DNA of 64,000 nt from Gimibacter soli (GTDB taxonomy: Bacteria > Pseudomonadota > Alphaproteobacteria > Sphingomonadales > Kordiimonadaceae), in contig NZ_CP116805.1 in NCBI RefSeq assembly GCF_028463845.1, forward strand, positions 124,001 to 188,000, in the 5' to 3' direction. Shown piece by piece: positions 1-8,588 of the stretch. Numbering within the stretch: the first letter of the stretch is position 1; every line of letters starts with the position of its first letter. The notes under the pieces are model-generated. The model did not search any database and had not been told where the DNA came from. It was given only the letters and a program-made list of their open reading frames with translations. The position numbers and the translations under genes were made by a program.

Positions 1-64
1 TATCTGCCGTCAGCGCCAGCAACTCTTCAGTTGCAGCGCCTTTGCTGTTGTCCTGTTCATTCAT
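1..64 (-). CDS. MucR/Ros-family zinc-finger transcriptional regulator, N-terminal fragment
   Basis: The gene runs off the left edge; only 21 codons, starting at an ATG at 64, are present. A GGGAG ribosome-binding site lies about 8 bases before the ATG. The fragment contains EELLALTAD, which resembles the conserved start of MucR/Ros regulators (LLELTADIVAAYVSNN in the family). MucR proteins are short DNA-binding proteins with one C2H2-like zinc finger that repress many genes for surface polysaccharide, motility and cell cycle in alphaproteobacteria. A mucR or fur gene beside tsaB-rimI is a common alphaproteobacterial arrangement. The zinc finger is outside the window, so the call rests on a short match. 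Confidence 0.55.
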   Translation of the reverse strand, partial: MNEQDNSKGAATEELLALTAD

Positions 65-175
65 TCCGAAACTCCCACGCTATACCGGAGAAACTATATT
101 CTTCTATTTTCTTGCCAACCACTCGACTTGGTCGATATTCAGGAAACCAGAATTGCCCGTTTCCGGTTGCCTCCT

Positions 176-481
176 ATGGTTAACAATGAAAATATTCCGT
201 TCCTTAACCTTGCAGGCGTCGGTTGCCCCATGGCTTTCGTACGCGCCCGCCTTTTCCTGGATGGCCTGCCTGATCGTGCGATCGCCCACATTATCTATGA
301 GGAAACGGCAGCAAACGCACCTCTTGTCCGGTCCCTAAAGGCCCTTGGACACTGCGTCACCCCGCTACCTGCTTCTGCAATGACGGAATCAATCGAACGC
401 GACCCGAGCCTCAAGGACACCCTTGAAAAGACTCGCGAAACACAGTTAACGATGATTCTCGTTCAAGTAAATAGCAATTGA
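176..481 (+). CDS. TusA/SirA-like sulfur-carrier family protein
   Basis: A protein of 101 residues with the TusA-type beginning: a short hydrophobic strand (FLNLAG), then GCP with the conserved cysteine at residue 17, followed by a helix (AFVRARLFLDGL) and a strand-helix pattern ending in GHCV. TusA proteins carry persulfide sulfur on that cysteine, for example for tRNA thiolation or molybdenum cofactor enzymes. Many paralogues have unknown partners. The C-terminal 40 residues extend past the usual 75-80 residue family length and have no motif I recognise. An in-frame TTG at 128 would add 16 residues; the ATG at 176 places the Cys-Pro motif where the family has it. The gene is convergent with rimI. 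Confidence 0.6.
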   Translation: MVNNENIPFLNLAGVGCPMAFVRARLFLDGLPDRAIAHIIYEETAANAPLVRSLKALGHCVTPLPASAMTESIERDPSLKDTLEKTRETQLTMILVQVNSN

Positions 482-509
482 TAATTTTATATTCTTCAAA
501 TTTTACCAG

Positions 510-1025
510 TTAACAGGGAATGAGGTCCCGGCGCATACAAAGCGCATCCACCTTATGATTATCTAAGGTGGTATAATAATCCTTCCGCGCCCCGATATCG
601 GCAAAACCAAGTCCGCGATAAAGCCGGATTGCCGGCTCATTGTCTTTGCGCACCTCAAGGAAAACTGTGCGAACACCGCACCCGGCGAGGCTTTTAAGAC
701 GTATTTCGAGCGCGCGGCGGCCGATCCCTTGCCCGGCCAGTGCCGGGATTACCCCGATGGTCACGATTTCGGCTTCATCGAGGATACGGCGGGTCATGGT
801 AAATCCGGCCGGCTTGCCCTCAAGGATGATCGTGTGCGCTTCCATTCCCGGCGAGGCCAGAAGCGCGGTCATTGCAGCAGCATCCCAGCCCGCCTCGCGC
901 TGCGGGGCATAGGCAGCCACATGCAGGGCAGACAGAAGCTCGGCAGCGGCATCAACGCCGGCCATGACGGGTTCGAGAACGGGCAAGGCCCAACCGGCCT
1001 TCGAAGGTTTCTGGGTGCGGGTCAT
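510..1025 (-). CDS. rimI: Ribosomal-protein-alanine N-acetyltransferase RimI-like (GNAT)
   Basis: A GNAT acetyltransferase of 171 residues. Visible are the acetyl-CoA-binding motif A (IGVIPALAGQGIGRRAL, about residues 92-108, with the Q/RxxGxG/A loop) and the late motif (NEPAIRLYRGLGF). RimI acetylates the N-terminal alanine of ribosomal protein S18. The start ATG overlaps the tsaB stop by four bases (ATGA), so the two are translationally coupled; tsaB-rimI linkage is very common and supports the name over other GNAT proteins. A C-terminal tail with YYTT matches the RimI pattern, in which a tyrosine ends the fold. Confidence 0.85.
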   Translation of the reverse strand: MTRTQKPSKAGWALPVLEPVMAGVDAAAELLSALHVAAYAPQREAGWDAAAMTALLASPGMEAHTIILEGKPAGFTMTRRILDEAEIVTIGVIPALAGQGIGRRALEIRLKSLAGCGVRTVFLEVRKDNEPAIRLYRGLGFADIGARKDYYTTLDNHKVDALCMRRDLIPC

Positions 1026-1681
1026 ACAGCTACTGGAAACAGGGGTGTTGCCTTCTTGGCGTCGGGCGGGCGGAAATAGGCGGGCTCCGGCGGGAATGCC
1101 GCCGGGTCGAGCCGTTCGGCAACGCGCGCAAGCCAGACGGGATCGATGCCGTCAAACGCGGCATCGGCACTACCTGCAGGCGTGGCACCGCTGCCGGCCA
1201 CATGGCCCGGGCGCGCTGCAATTTTTTCGCGGATGATATCCATATCGAAGCAGCCGGCGTCGCTGACCGGGACCGGCAAGCCATCAGAATCAAATCCTTC
1301 GAAAGCCTGATGGAAGGCCTGCCCGCCGCGACCGTCAACCACGGCATGCACGGTGCCGCCCGTGCGTTCAAGCACCGGTCCCGCCACCAGCGACAGCCCC
1401 GTAATGCCGATCACCGGCTTTGAAAGCGCGAGACCCAGCCCGCGCGCCACGCTGAGGCCGATCCGGAGGCCGGTGAAGGTGCCGGGGCCAGTGACGACGG
1501 CCAGTCGCGTGACATCGCCAAGGCTGCAGCCGGCTTCCGCCATCAGTTCCTCGATCATCGGCATCAGGCGCTCGGCATGCCCGCGCCCGAGCTTCTCGCG
1601 CATCGAACCGAGGGCCGCGCCATTCGCGACAAGCGTGGCGCTGCACCAGGCTTCGGATGTATCGATGGCAAGAACAGACAT
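1022..1681 (-). CDS. tsaB: tRNA threonylcarbamoyladenosine biosynthesis protein TsaB
   Basis: A protein of 219 residues from the ASKHA fold. It opens with the nucleotide-fold strand VLAIDTSEAW and has the family motif VVTGPGTFTGLRIGLSVARGL, diagnostic for TsaB (YeaZ). TsaB is the scaffolding partner of TsaD and TsaE in making the t6A modification at position 37 of ANN-decoding tRNAs. I place the start at the ATG at 1681; a possible 12-residue upstream extension is rich in Pro and Ser and precedes the beta strand that normally begins the protein. It is followed by rimI with a four-base overlap. Full length for an alphaproteobacterial TsaB. Confidence 0.9.
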   Translation of the reverse strand: MSVLAIDTSEAWCSATLVANGAALGSMREKLGRGHAERLMPMIEELMAEAGCSLGDVTRLAVVTGPGTFTGLRIGLSVARGLGLALSKPVIGITGLSLVAGPVLERTGGTVHAVVDGRGGQAFHQAFEGFDSDGLPVPVSDAGCFDMDIIREKIAARPGHVAGSGATPAGSADAAFDGIDPVWLARVAERLDPAAFPPEPAYFRPPDAKKATPLFPVAV

Positions 1682-1807
1682 GGGCGCCGGGGGCTCCGAG
1701 TTGGGGATTGCGCCCACATATAGGCCGCCTGCTGCCGTCTTGCCAGCCCCGTATCAGGCGATATGATGGCGCCACACCAAACGGGGACGGACAGGAAAGG
1801 ACGGCTC

Positions 1808-2857
1808 ATGGCCCTTCGGCAACGGTTTCTGCGGCTTCTGGCACCCCTCGGCGTGCTGGTAGCGGGCCTTGGAATTTTTCCAGTATCGGCAGACCAGTCG
1901 GCTGTGATCCTGATCTATCACCGTTTCGGCGAGGATAGCGTGCCCGCCACCAACGTGACCGAAGAACAGTTCCGGTCCCACGTTAACGAGCTGAAAGCCG
2001 GTGGCTATAATGTCCTGCCGCTTGAGGAAGCCGTCGCCAAGCTGCGCGCCCGGCAGGAGCTGCCGGCCCGCAGCGTGGTCATCACCGTGGACGATGCCTA
2101 TACATCCTTCCGGACGCTCGGCTGGCCGATCCTCAAGGAAGCAGGTTTCCCCGTCACCCTCTTCATTTCGACCGACATGACCGACAAACCGGGCCAGGGC
2201 TATCTCGGCTGGAATGACGTTCGCGCGCTGCAGGCCGAAGGCGTGAAAATCGGCCACCATGGGGCCGCCCATCTTCACACCGTTCATGCCGGCATCAATG
2301 AAGCCAAGGCAGACCTTGCGCGGGCCAGCGCCCGGTTCCAGCAGGAACTGGGGAGCGTGCCGCCGATCTTCGCCTATCCTTACGGGGAATATGATCTGGC
2401 GCTGAGAAAAGCGGTGCAGCAGGCCGGCTTCACCGCCGCCCTTGCGCAGTTTTCAGGGGTGGCGGGTATGGGGTCCGATCCCTTCGCGCTACCGCGCTTC
2501 CCCTTCAACCAGAATTATTCGGGCCTCGACCGTTTCAAGCTGATCGCCAGCGCGCAGGCCCTGCCGGTGAGCGAGATCGTCCCTGCCGAACCGGTCCTCG
2601 CCGCTGATCGCAACCCGCCGCTTTTCGGCTTCACGCTCGAGCGCCCGGTGCCGGGCCTGAAGGCCCTCAGCTGCTATCCAAGCCATATGAGCGAACCGGC
2701 CAAAATCACCGTGATCGGCGAGCAGCGCGTGGAGGTCCGGTTCGACAAGCCCTTCCCGCCGGGCCGCAGCCGTATCAACTGCACCATGCCGGGGCCGGAC
2801 CGCCGCTGGTACTGGCTCGGTCAGTTCTTCATGGTGATGGGCGGCACGCTCGATTGA
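1808..2857 (+). CDS. Secreted polysaccharide deacetylase family protein (NodB-like, CE4)
   Basis: A protein of 349 residues starting with a signal peptide (charged MALRQRFLR, then a hydrophobic stretch ending at VSA-DQ). The NodB homology domain follows: TVDDAY supplies the catalytic base and metal aspartates, GHHGAAHLHT the metal histidines, and FAYPYGEYD the third motif. CE4 enzymes deacetylate peptidoglycan, chitin or other acetylated sugars outside the cytoplasm. The C-terminal 100 residues form a separate all-beta-looking region. I choose ATG 1808 because AGGAAAGGA sits just before it and the signal peptide then begins cleanly; the upstream ATG at 1763 would add 15 polar residues. Substrate cannot be read from sequence. 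Confidence 0.8.
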   Translation: MALRQRFLRLLAPLGVLVAGLGIFPVSADQSAVILIYHRFGEDSVPATNVTEEQFRSHVNELKAGGYNVLPLEEAVAKLRARQELPARSVVITVDDAYTSFRTLGWPILKEAGFPVTLFISTDMTDKPGQGYLGWNDVRALQAEGVKIGHHGAAHLHTVHAGINEAKADLARASARFQQELGSVPPIFAYPYGEYDLALRKAVQQAGFTAALAQFSGVAGMGSDPFALPRFPFNQNYSGLDRFKLIASAQALPVSEIVPAEPVLAADRNPPLFGFTLERPVPGLKALSCYPSHMSEPAKITVIGEQRVEVRFDKPFPPGRSRINCTMPGPDRRWYWLGQFFMVMGGTLD

Positions 2858-2885
2858 GGCCGGATATTCTGAAGGGGGAAATTTC

Positions 2886-3848
2886 GTGAGCAAATTCATC
2901 AAGGCATTCATCGGGGCGCTCGTGCTCGCGCTCTCCTTCAGTGCGGCGCCCGTTTTGGCGCATACCGACCCCGAGGTCGCGGGCTATATCCCGGTTGATG
3001 GCGGGCGCGTCTGGTATCGCCTGAACGGGGCGCGCCATCTGGGCAAGAAGCCTGCGATCATCGTGATGCACGGCGGCCCGGGCGGCACTCACCGCAGCAA
3101 CATGCCTTATGTGAAGCTTTCGGATACCTATCCCGTCATTCTTTATGACCAGCTCGACACCGGAAACTCAGACCGGCCGGGCGACCGCCGTAAATGGACG
3201 GTCGAGCATTTCGTCAGCGAGATCGATGCGATCCGCCGCGCGCTTGACCTGAAGGAAGTGATCATCGCCGGGCACAGCTGGGGTGGTACGCTCGCGGCTG
3301 AATATGCCGTCCGGAACCCGAAGGGCCTCAAGGCCGCCATCCTGTCGAGCCCGCTGCTGAATACCCGGCAATGGATCGCCGATAACCGCGAATGGATCGA
3401 GGCCATGCCCGAAAAGGAACGCACGGCGATCATCACGCATGAAGAGGCCGGCACAACCAACCACCCGGACTATCGCGCCGCAGAGGACGCCTTCTATGCC
3501 CGTCATATGTGCCGGAAATCCCCGTGCCCGAATGCGGATGACCGCACCGGCGGGCCGGAGAAGAATAATGACGTTTATGAATATATGTGGGGCCCGACCG
3601 AGTTTTTCGCACCCGGCACGCTGAGGGACTATGACGTGACGGCACGCCTTGACGCCATTCAGGTGCCTACGCTGGTGATCTGCGGCGAATTCGATGAGGC
3701 CGCCCCGAAATCATGCCGGAAATATACCGGCATGATCAAAGGCGGCGATTATCACACGATCCCCGATGCCGGTCATTCGACCATGCGGGAGAACGAGGCC
3801 CTGTATCTGGAAACGGTTCGGGCGTTTCTGGCAGGCGTCAGGGACTAA
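2886..3848 (+). CDS. Periplasmic proline-iminopeptidase-like alpha/beta hydrolase (peptidase S33)
   Basis: A protein of 320 residues with a GTG start and a signal peptide (SKFIKAFIGALVLALSFSAAPVLA). The S33 hallmarks are the oxyanion-hole motif HGGPGG, the nucleophile elbow GHSWGG (Ser), a late FDE acid region and the C-terminal histidine in DAGHST. Family members cleave N-terminal proline or hydrolyse small amides and esters. A cysteine pair in the cap region (CRKSPCPN) may form a disulfide, which fits a periplasmic location. The true substrate is unknown. Only 28 bases separate it from the deacetylase, so the two are probably co-transcribed. It meets nfu tail to tail, with a four-base overlap of the stop codons. 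Confidence 0.8.
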   Translation: MSKFIKAFIGALVLALSFSAAPVLAHTDPEVAGYIPVDGGRVWYRLNGARHLGKKPAIIVMHGGPGGTHRSNMPYVKLSDTYPVILYDQLDTGNSDRPGDRRKWTVEHFVSEIDAIRRALDLKEVIIAGHSWGGTLAAEYAVRNPKGLKAAILSSPLLNTRQWIADNREWIEAMPEKERTAIITHEEAGTTNHPDYRAAEDAFYARHMCRKSPCPNADDRTGGPEKNNDVYEYMWGPTEFFAPGTLRDYDVTARLDAIQVPTLVICGEFDEAAPKSCRKYTGMIKGGDYHTIPDAGHSTMRENEALYLETVRAFLAGVRD

Positions 3849-4408
3849 AGATCAACGGCGCGGACGTCGACAACTTCCGGCACATAATATTTCAGCAGGT
3901 TTTCGATCCCGTTTTTCAGCGTGATCGTGCTGCTGGGGCACCCCGAGCAGGCGCCCTGCATCTGCAGGTAAACCACGCCTTCCTTGAAGCCGTGATAGAC
4001 GATATCGCCGCCATCCTGCGCCACGGCCGGGCGGATCTTCTCGTCCAGAAGCTGGCGGATCTGCGCGATAATCTCGGCGTCTTCCTCGGCGTCGCCCTGT
4101 CCGCCCATGGAGGCGAGATAGGCGGGATCGATGACCGGTGCGCCGGAGGCAAAGAAGGTCATGAGCGTGCCAAGCACCGCCGGCTTCACCAAAGACCAGT
4201 CGCTTTCGGTCGCTTTCGTCACGGTTACGAAATCATAGCCGACAAAAACCCCGCGCACGTCGGCAAGGCCGAAAAGTGCGGTGGCAAGCGGCGAGCCCTT
4301 GGCCGCATCCACATCGGTGAAATTGGCGGTGCCTTCATCCATCAGCATGCGGCCGGGCAGGAATTTCAGCGTGTCCGGATTGGGCGTGGCTTCGGTTTCG
4401 ATAAACAT
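3845..4408 (-). CDS. NifU-family iron-sulfur cluster carrier (Nfu)
   Basis: A 187-residue protein with the two-domain Nfu layout. The N-terminal Nfu_N domain (residues 1-90) contains the typical TEATPNPDTLKFLPG. The C-terminal NifU-like domain (about 110-187) has the CxxC pair Cys154/Cys157 in ACSGCPSS, which binds a shared 4Fe-4S cluster. Nfu passes assembled clusters to target proteins in the cytoplasm. I use the ATG at 4408, where AAGGA precedes and the conserved sequence begins. Nfu commonly neighbours tsaB and rimI in alphaproteobacteria; here two secreted hydrolase genes lie between. Confidence 0.92.
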   Translation of the reverse strand: MFIETEATPNPDTLKFLPGRMLMDEGTANFTDVDAAKGSPLATALFGLADVRGVFVGYDFVTVTKATESDWSLVKPAVLGTLMTFFASGAPVIDPAYLASMGGQGDAEEDAEIIAQIRQLLDEKIRPAVAQDGGDIVYHGFKEGVVYLQMQGACSGCPSSTITLKNGIENLLKYYVPEVVDVRAVDL

Positions 4409-4469
4409 GACGAATTCCTTCAGGATTGTTCGCCCCTCATGTGGCCCCGCGCGCGGCAAAGGTCAAGGG

Positions 4470-5021
4470 CTAAAGTCCGCCTCGCAGGGATGTGAGCGCG
4501 GCTTCAAGCGGGGCACGACTGCCCTCGACCCGGCAAAGGACCAGCGCCCCCTCGATCCGCTCCAGCGTCTGGCGGGCCGTATCGCGGGCCGCTGCTGTCG
4601 GCTTTCCGGCAGCTTCATGAACACCCGCCAGTGCCTGTTCCCACGCTGCGACGCCGCCAGCGACAATGGCGCCGAAGAGGCCACGGCCCTCGCCGACCAG
4701 AAGGCTGTTCATCAGCGAGCCCGGAATATCGCCTTCATAAAGTCGGGCGACGCCTTCAAGGCTTTGGCCAAGGCGCTCCGCCGGGCTTGCCGCTGAATGG
4801 AGAGGGGCGATCACCAGCGTTTGCAGCCGCGCACCCGCCCGCGCCAGCACGGCAGCGGCCATGTCGCGTTTGCCGTTCGGGAAATGATGATAAAGGCTCG
4901 CCTTCGAAAGACCGGCCGCCTTGGCGAGGAGCGACAGGCTGGCGCCTTCGTATCCGTAAGCCTCAAACACCGGGGTCAGCCGGTCCGCAAGCCCTGCCTT
5001 CGATAATTGCGCCTTCATCAT
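4470..5021 (-). CDS. TetR/AcrR-family transcriptional regulator
   Basis: A 183-residue protein. The N-terminal helix-turn-helix reads ASLSLLAKAAGLSKASLYHHFPNGK, the classic TetR recognition helix with the YHHF motif. The C-terminal ligand domain looks like that of the LmrA/YxaF subgroup, whose ligands are diverse. A perfect 12-bp palindrome 56 bases upstream of the start is a good candidate for its own operator. The gene ends 62 bases before nfu on the same strand. No obvious target exporter or enzyme is adjacent; the divergent neighbour is the penicillin-binding protein. The ligand is unknown. Confidence 0.88.
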   Translation of the reverse strand: MMKAQLSKAGLADRLTPVFEAYGYEGASLSLLAKAAGLSKASLYHHFPNGKRDMAAAVLARAGARLQTLVIAPLHSAASPAERLGQSLEGVARLYEGDIPGSLMNSLLVGEGRGLFGAIVAGGVAAWEQALAGVHEAAGKPTAAARDTARQTLERIEGALVLCRVEGSRAPLEAALTSLRGGL

Positions 5022-5076
5022 CTGCCTCCCTGCCCGGTTTGAAGCATCCTAGCACGAGTGATTCACGTGAAACAGA

Positions 5077-5088
5077 CCGAACGTTCGG
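5077..5088. promoter_or_regulatory. Candidate TetR operator (12-bp perfect palindrome)
   Basis: CCGAACGTTCGG is a perfect inverted repeat between the divergent TetR gene (start 5021) and the penicillin-binding protein gene (start 5286). TetR-family repressors usually bind a short palindrome close to their own gene, and the motif resembles known sites of the form ACCGAACGTTCGGT. Binding here is inferred from position and symmetry only. Confidence 0.5.
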
Positions 5089-5285
5089 CTACAACATTAT
5101 GACGCCATATCCGGAATTGCGATGGAATGTGGCGCCGCGCCCACAAGATGCCGCAATCACGGGGCAAGGTGCCCCGGCCTGCCGACCCGACCTTTGCAAT
5201 CCGGGCCGGTTGGGGGTAGGAACAAACGAGGTATCGAGTGGGACGATAGCGGCAAGGCATCGTCCACAATCCAATCGGCAGAAGC

Positions 5286-7400
5286 ATGGCAGGCGATCAG
5301 GACGGCAAGGCAAAAAGGGCAAGCGGCGCGAAGCGGTCGGCGGGGGCATCCCGCGCGAACGGGCGGCGCGGCAGCGCACCCGCATCCAAAGCCGCCGACA
5401 CTCCAAAGCCCAAAGCCAGCGCCCCGGCCAAAAAGCCGGCTGCACCGAAGAAACCGGCCAGCCGCCCGCGCGCGCCAGCCAAGAAGCGCTCCATCCTCGG
5501 CCATATCGTCTATGCCGGGGCCGTCCTTGGTGTCTGGGCGCTGATCGCGGGCATGATCGTCTTCGCCTATTTCGCGCACGACCTGCCGGACCTTGATAAC
5601 CTGCCTGATCCCGGCGCCAACGACCCGGCTGTGGTCGTGAAGGCAGCCGGCGGCGAAACGCTTGTCCGCACCGGCCCGTTGCATGGCGACTGGCTGATGT
5701 TCGATGAAATTCCCGACGCCATGGTCTGGGCCATCCTGTCGATCGAGGATCGCTATTTCTTCGATCACGGCGGGATTGACGGGCGCGGACTGGCGCGCGC
5801 GGCTGCCACCAATCTTCGCTCCGGCGGGGTGCGGGCAGGTGGCAGCACGATCACCCAGCAGCTTGCCAAGAATATGTTCCTTACCAACCAGCGCTCCTTC
5901 AAACGGAAGGCGCAAGAAGCGTTGCTCGCCTTCTGGCTGGAGCAGCGCTTCACCAAGGAACAGATCCTGACGCTTTATCTGAACCGCAGCTATTTCGGCG
6001 GCGGGGCCTACGGGATCGATGCGGCGGCCCACCGGTTCTTCGATCACGGTGCCCGCAACCTTTCGATCCCCGAAGCTGCGATGCTCGCCGGCCTCGTACA
6101 GGCGCCCTCGCGCCTTGCCCCGCATATCAACCCCGAGGGGGCATGGGACCGCGGCAAGGTCGTTCTCAGCACCATGGCGGAATCAGGCCACCTGCCGACC
6201 GAGGCCGCCCGCAAGCTGATGGCCCGCCCGCCCAAGGTCGTGAAAGATTCGGTCGGCCCCGATGTGCGCTATTTCACCGACTGGGTGGAAGCCGAAGCCC
6301 GGCGCCTGTTGCCGAACGTAGGCAATATCAGCATCACGATCCATACGACGATTGACCTGAAACTGCAGCGGGCGGCCTCCGCTGCCGTCGAGGAAGGCCT
6401 CGCAGGCGAAGGCTCCACCGTGAATGCGGGCCAGGGGGCGCTGATCGCACTTGGCCTTGATGGTGCCGTACGCGCCATGGTCGGTGGGCGTGATTACCGG
6501 AAAAGCCAGTATAACCGTGCAGTGCAGGCCTCTCGCCAGCCGGGTTCCGCCTTCAAGCTTTTCACCTATCTCGCGGCGTTCGAGCGCGGTCACAAGCTGA
6601 ACGAGATTGTCTCCGACCGGCCGATCACCATCGGCAAATGGAGCCCGCGCAACTATACCAACCGCTTCGACGGCGATGTCCGCCTGCGCGACGCGCTCGC
6701 CAAATCCACCAACACGGTGGCGGTACGCCTGTCGCAAGAGGCCGGCACCCCGTATGTCGCATCCCTTGCCAACCGCATGGGCATCACGACGCAAATCGCC
6801 CCGCATCCGAGCCTCGCGCTCGGCACCGAGGAAGTGAAACTGATCGACCTCGCCAACGCTTACCGCACCGTCGCAAGCGGCGGCATGGCAGCGTCCCCCT
6901 ACGGCATTGTCGAGATCACCGAACTTGGTGGCCGTGTGCTTTACCGCCAGCCGCCCATGTCGATGCGGCAGGCAATTTCCTATGAAGTAGCCGCCACCAT
7001 GACCGAGGGCCTGCAAGGCGTGATCGAATATGGCTCAGGCCGTGCTGCCAAGCTTGATCGCCCCGCCGCCGGAAAGACCGGCACCACACAGGACAGCCGC
7101 GATGCGCTGTTCGTGGGCTACACGAGCGACCTTGCCACCGCCGTCTGGGTCGGCAACGACAGCTTCGCTCCGATGAAAGATGTGACCGGTGGCCGCCTGC
7201 CCGCCCGCATCTGGGGCGCCTTCATGAAGCAGGCAAGCGAAGGCACACCGGTACGCCCCCTGCTGGCCGATGCAGGGCTCTATATCGCCTCGGCCCAATC
7301 CATGTCCCCGGACGAGCCGACCGAACCCGCCGAGAAAGAAGACGGCTGGCAGAAAACCAAGAAAAGCCTGTGGGAACGCCTATTCGGCAGCCGCGACTGA
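5286..7400 (+). CDS. Class A penicillin-binding protein, PBP1a/1c type
   Basis: A 704-residue bifunctional peptidoglycan synthase. An unusual N-terminal cytoplasmic tail of about 68 residues is rich in Lys, Ala and Pro. One membrane span follows (about 70-96). The GT51 glycosyltransferase domain has the catalytic glutamate in EDRYFF (Glu154) and GGSTITQQLAKN. The transpeptidase domain has SAFK with the acyl-serine Ser421, STN at 474-476 and KTGT at 597-600. All catalytic motifs are intact, so it should polymerise and cross-link glycan strands in the periplasm. It overlaps the convergent metalloprotein gene by 21 bases. Confidence 0.93.
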   Translation: MAGDQDGKAKRASGAKRSAGASRANGRRGSAPASKAADTPKPKASAPAKKPAAPKKPASRPRAPAKKRSILGHIVYAGAVLGVWALIAGMIVFAYFAHDLPDLDNLPDPGANDPAVVVKAAGGETLVRTGPLHGDWLMFDEIPDAMVWAILSIEDRYFFDHGGIDGRGLARAAATNLRSGGVRAGGSTITQQLAKNMFLTNQRSFKRKAQEALLAFWLEQRFTKEQILTLYLNRSYFGGGAYGIDAAAHRFFDHGARNLSIPEAAMLAGLVQAPSRLAPHINPEGAWDRGKVVLSTMAESGHLPTEAARKLMARPPKVVKDSVGPDVRYFTDWVEAEARRLLPNVGNISITIHTTIDLKLQRAASAAVEEGLAGEGSTVNAGQGALIALGLDGAVRAMVGGRDYRKSQYNRAVQASRQPGSAFKLFTYLAAFERGHKLNEIVSDRPITIGKWSPRNYTNRFDGDVRLRDALAKSTNTVAVRLSQEAGTPYVASLANRMGITTQIAPHPSLALGTEEVKLIDLANAYRTVASGGMAASPYGIVEITELGGRVLYRQPPMSMRQAISYEVAATMTEGLQGVIEYGSGRAAKLDRPAAGKTGTTQDSRDALFVGYTSDLATAVWVGNDSFAPMKDVTGGRLPARIWGAFMKQASEGTPVRPLLADAGLYIASAQSMSPDEPTEPAEKEDGWQKTKKSLWERLFGSRD

Positions 7401-8150
7401 GGGCTCGCCTTCGGTGCCGCCGTCCAGCCGCACGGCCATGAGCGCAGCCCCTTCCTGCCGCAGCCAGCGGCGGGATTCCCCCCAGTTCGGCACCAGCCGC
7501 GCCACATGCGCCCAGAAGGCCGGAGAATGGTTCATCTCCAGAAGATGCGCCACTTCATGCGCAGCGACATAATCAAGGATAGGGCCGGGCGCGAGGATCA
7601 GCCGCCAGCTGAAGCGCAAGGTGCCGGTCGAGGAACAGCTGCCCCAGCGGCTGGACATATCGCCAACCGAAATCCGGCCATAGTCGACACCCAGCGCCGC
7701 CGCATGCCGGCGCACGCAAACCTCAAGATCGCCCTTGGCTTCTGCCTTCAACCAACGTGACAGGCGCGCCGATGCCTGATCAGCCGGGCCACCCACATGG
7801 ATCGCGCCGTCTGCCACCGTCACCTGCCGGGGGCTGATGCCGGTGAAATGCAGCGCATGATCTTTGCCCCTGAAGGGCAGCAGGCCACCGTGCGCGAGGC
7901 TCGGGACCCCTTCGTGGCTCCGTCGTTCATTGAGGAGCCAGCCTGCATGCTTGGCAGCGAACCGCTCGACCGTCGCGGCCTTCGCACCCTTCGGCACCGT
8001 CACCCTTGCGCTGTCGGTGCGGGCGTCATAGCGCAGCACCATGCGCCGCGCCGTCGCATGCGGGCGCACCGCAACCCGCATCATGCCCCCGTCCGGCAGC
8101 GTGACATTCAGCTCGTCAGGCAGCGGGGTTATGAGGAGGCGACCGAGCAT
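7380..8150 (-). CDS. YgjP-like zinc metalloprotein (SprT/WLM-like, DUF45)
   Basis: A 256-residue protein with the YgjP signature: SRWGSC at 167-172, then the metalloprotease helix HEVAH (His198, Glu199, His202) and a third ligand in MNHSPAFW (His208). The family is predicted to be zinc-dependent peptidases and is often called M48-like; the physiological substrate is not established. The 3' end overlaps the penicillin-binding protein gene by 21 bases, tail to tail. It lies 9 bases downstream of ycgN on the same strand, so the SCO1-ycgN-ygjP genes probably form one operon. Confidence 0.85.
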   Translation of the reverse strand: MLGRLLITPLPDELNVTLPDGGMMRVAVRPHATARRMVLRYDARTDSARVTVPKGAKAATVERFAAKHAGWLLNERRSHEGVPSLAHGGLLPFRGKDHALHFTGISPRQVTVADGAIHVGGPADQASARLSRWLKAEAKGDLEVCVRRHAAALGVDYGRISVGDMSSRWGSCSSTGTLRFSWRLILAPGPILDYVAAHEVAHLLEMNHSPAFWAHVARLVPNWGESRRWLRQEGAALMAVRLDGGTEGEPSVAAAE

Positions 8151-8159
8151 CCGTGCCCC

Positions 8160-8588
8160 CTATTCCGGCCAGCTAACGATATGGTCTTCAAAATCACCCG
8201 CCACGCGCTCGTCCACCGCGCGGCCAGCGACCGTCTGGCCGGCGGCCAGCGTGCTGGCAGGATCGCCGGTCACCAGCGGATGCCAGTCCGGCAGGTCCTT
8301 GCCTTCGGCGAGCAGGCGGTAAGCGCAGGTCGACGGCATCCAGGCGAAGCTTTCGATATTCTTCGCCGTCAGCACCGTGCAATTGGCGACATAGCGCTTG
8401 CGTTCGGGATAGCGTTTGCAGCGAGCGGTCGTCAGGTCGAGCATCCGGCAGGCGACATCCGTATAATGGATCTCGCCCGTGTCCTCGTCCTCAAGCTTGT
8501 GCAGGCAGCACTTGCCGCAACCATCACACAGGCTTTCCCATTCAGCCTGCGAAAGGGCGGCCAGCGGCTTGTCGTGCCAGAAGGCCAT
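8160..8588 (-). CDS. YcgN-family cysteine cluster protein (UPF0260)
   Basis: A 142-residue protein rich in cysteines near the N-terminus: CDGCGKCC at about 21-28, with further cysteines in VACRML, RCKRY, NCTVL and STCAYR. This spacing is that of the UPF0260/YkgJ zinc- or iron-chelating family. The biochemical role is not established. Its ATG shares a base with the SCO1 stop codon (TGATG), indicating coupling. Confidence 0.88.
   Translation of the reverse strand: MAFWHDKPLAALSQAEWESLCDGCGKCCLHKLEDEDTGEIHYTDVACRMLDLTTARCKRYPERKRYVANCTVLTAKNIESFAWMPSTCAYRLLAEGKDLPDWHPLVTGDPASTLAAGQTVAGRAVDERVAGDFEDHIVSWPE

Noticed and set aside
42-338. Plus-strand reading frame of 98 codons at the left edge
   Set aside because: Overlaps the TusA-like gene in another frame and has no family match or start signal.
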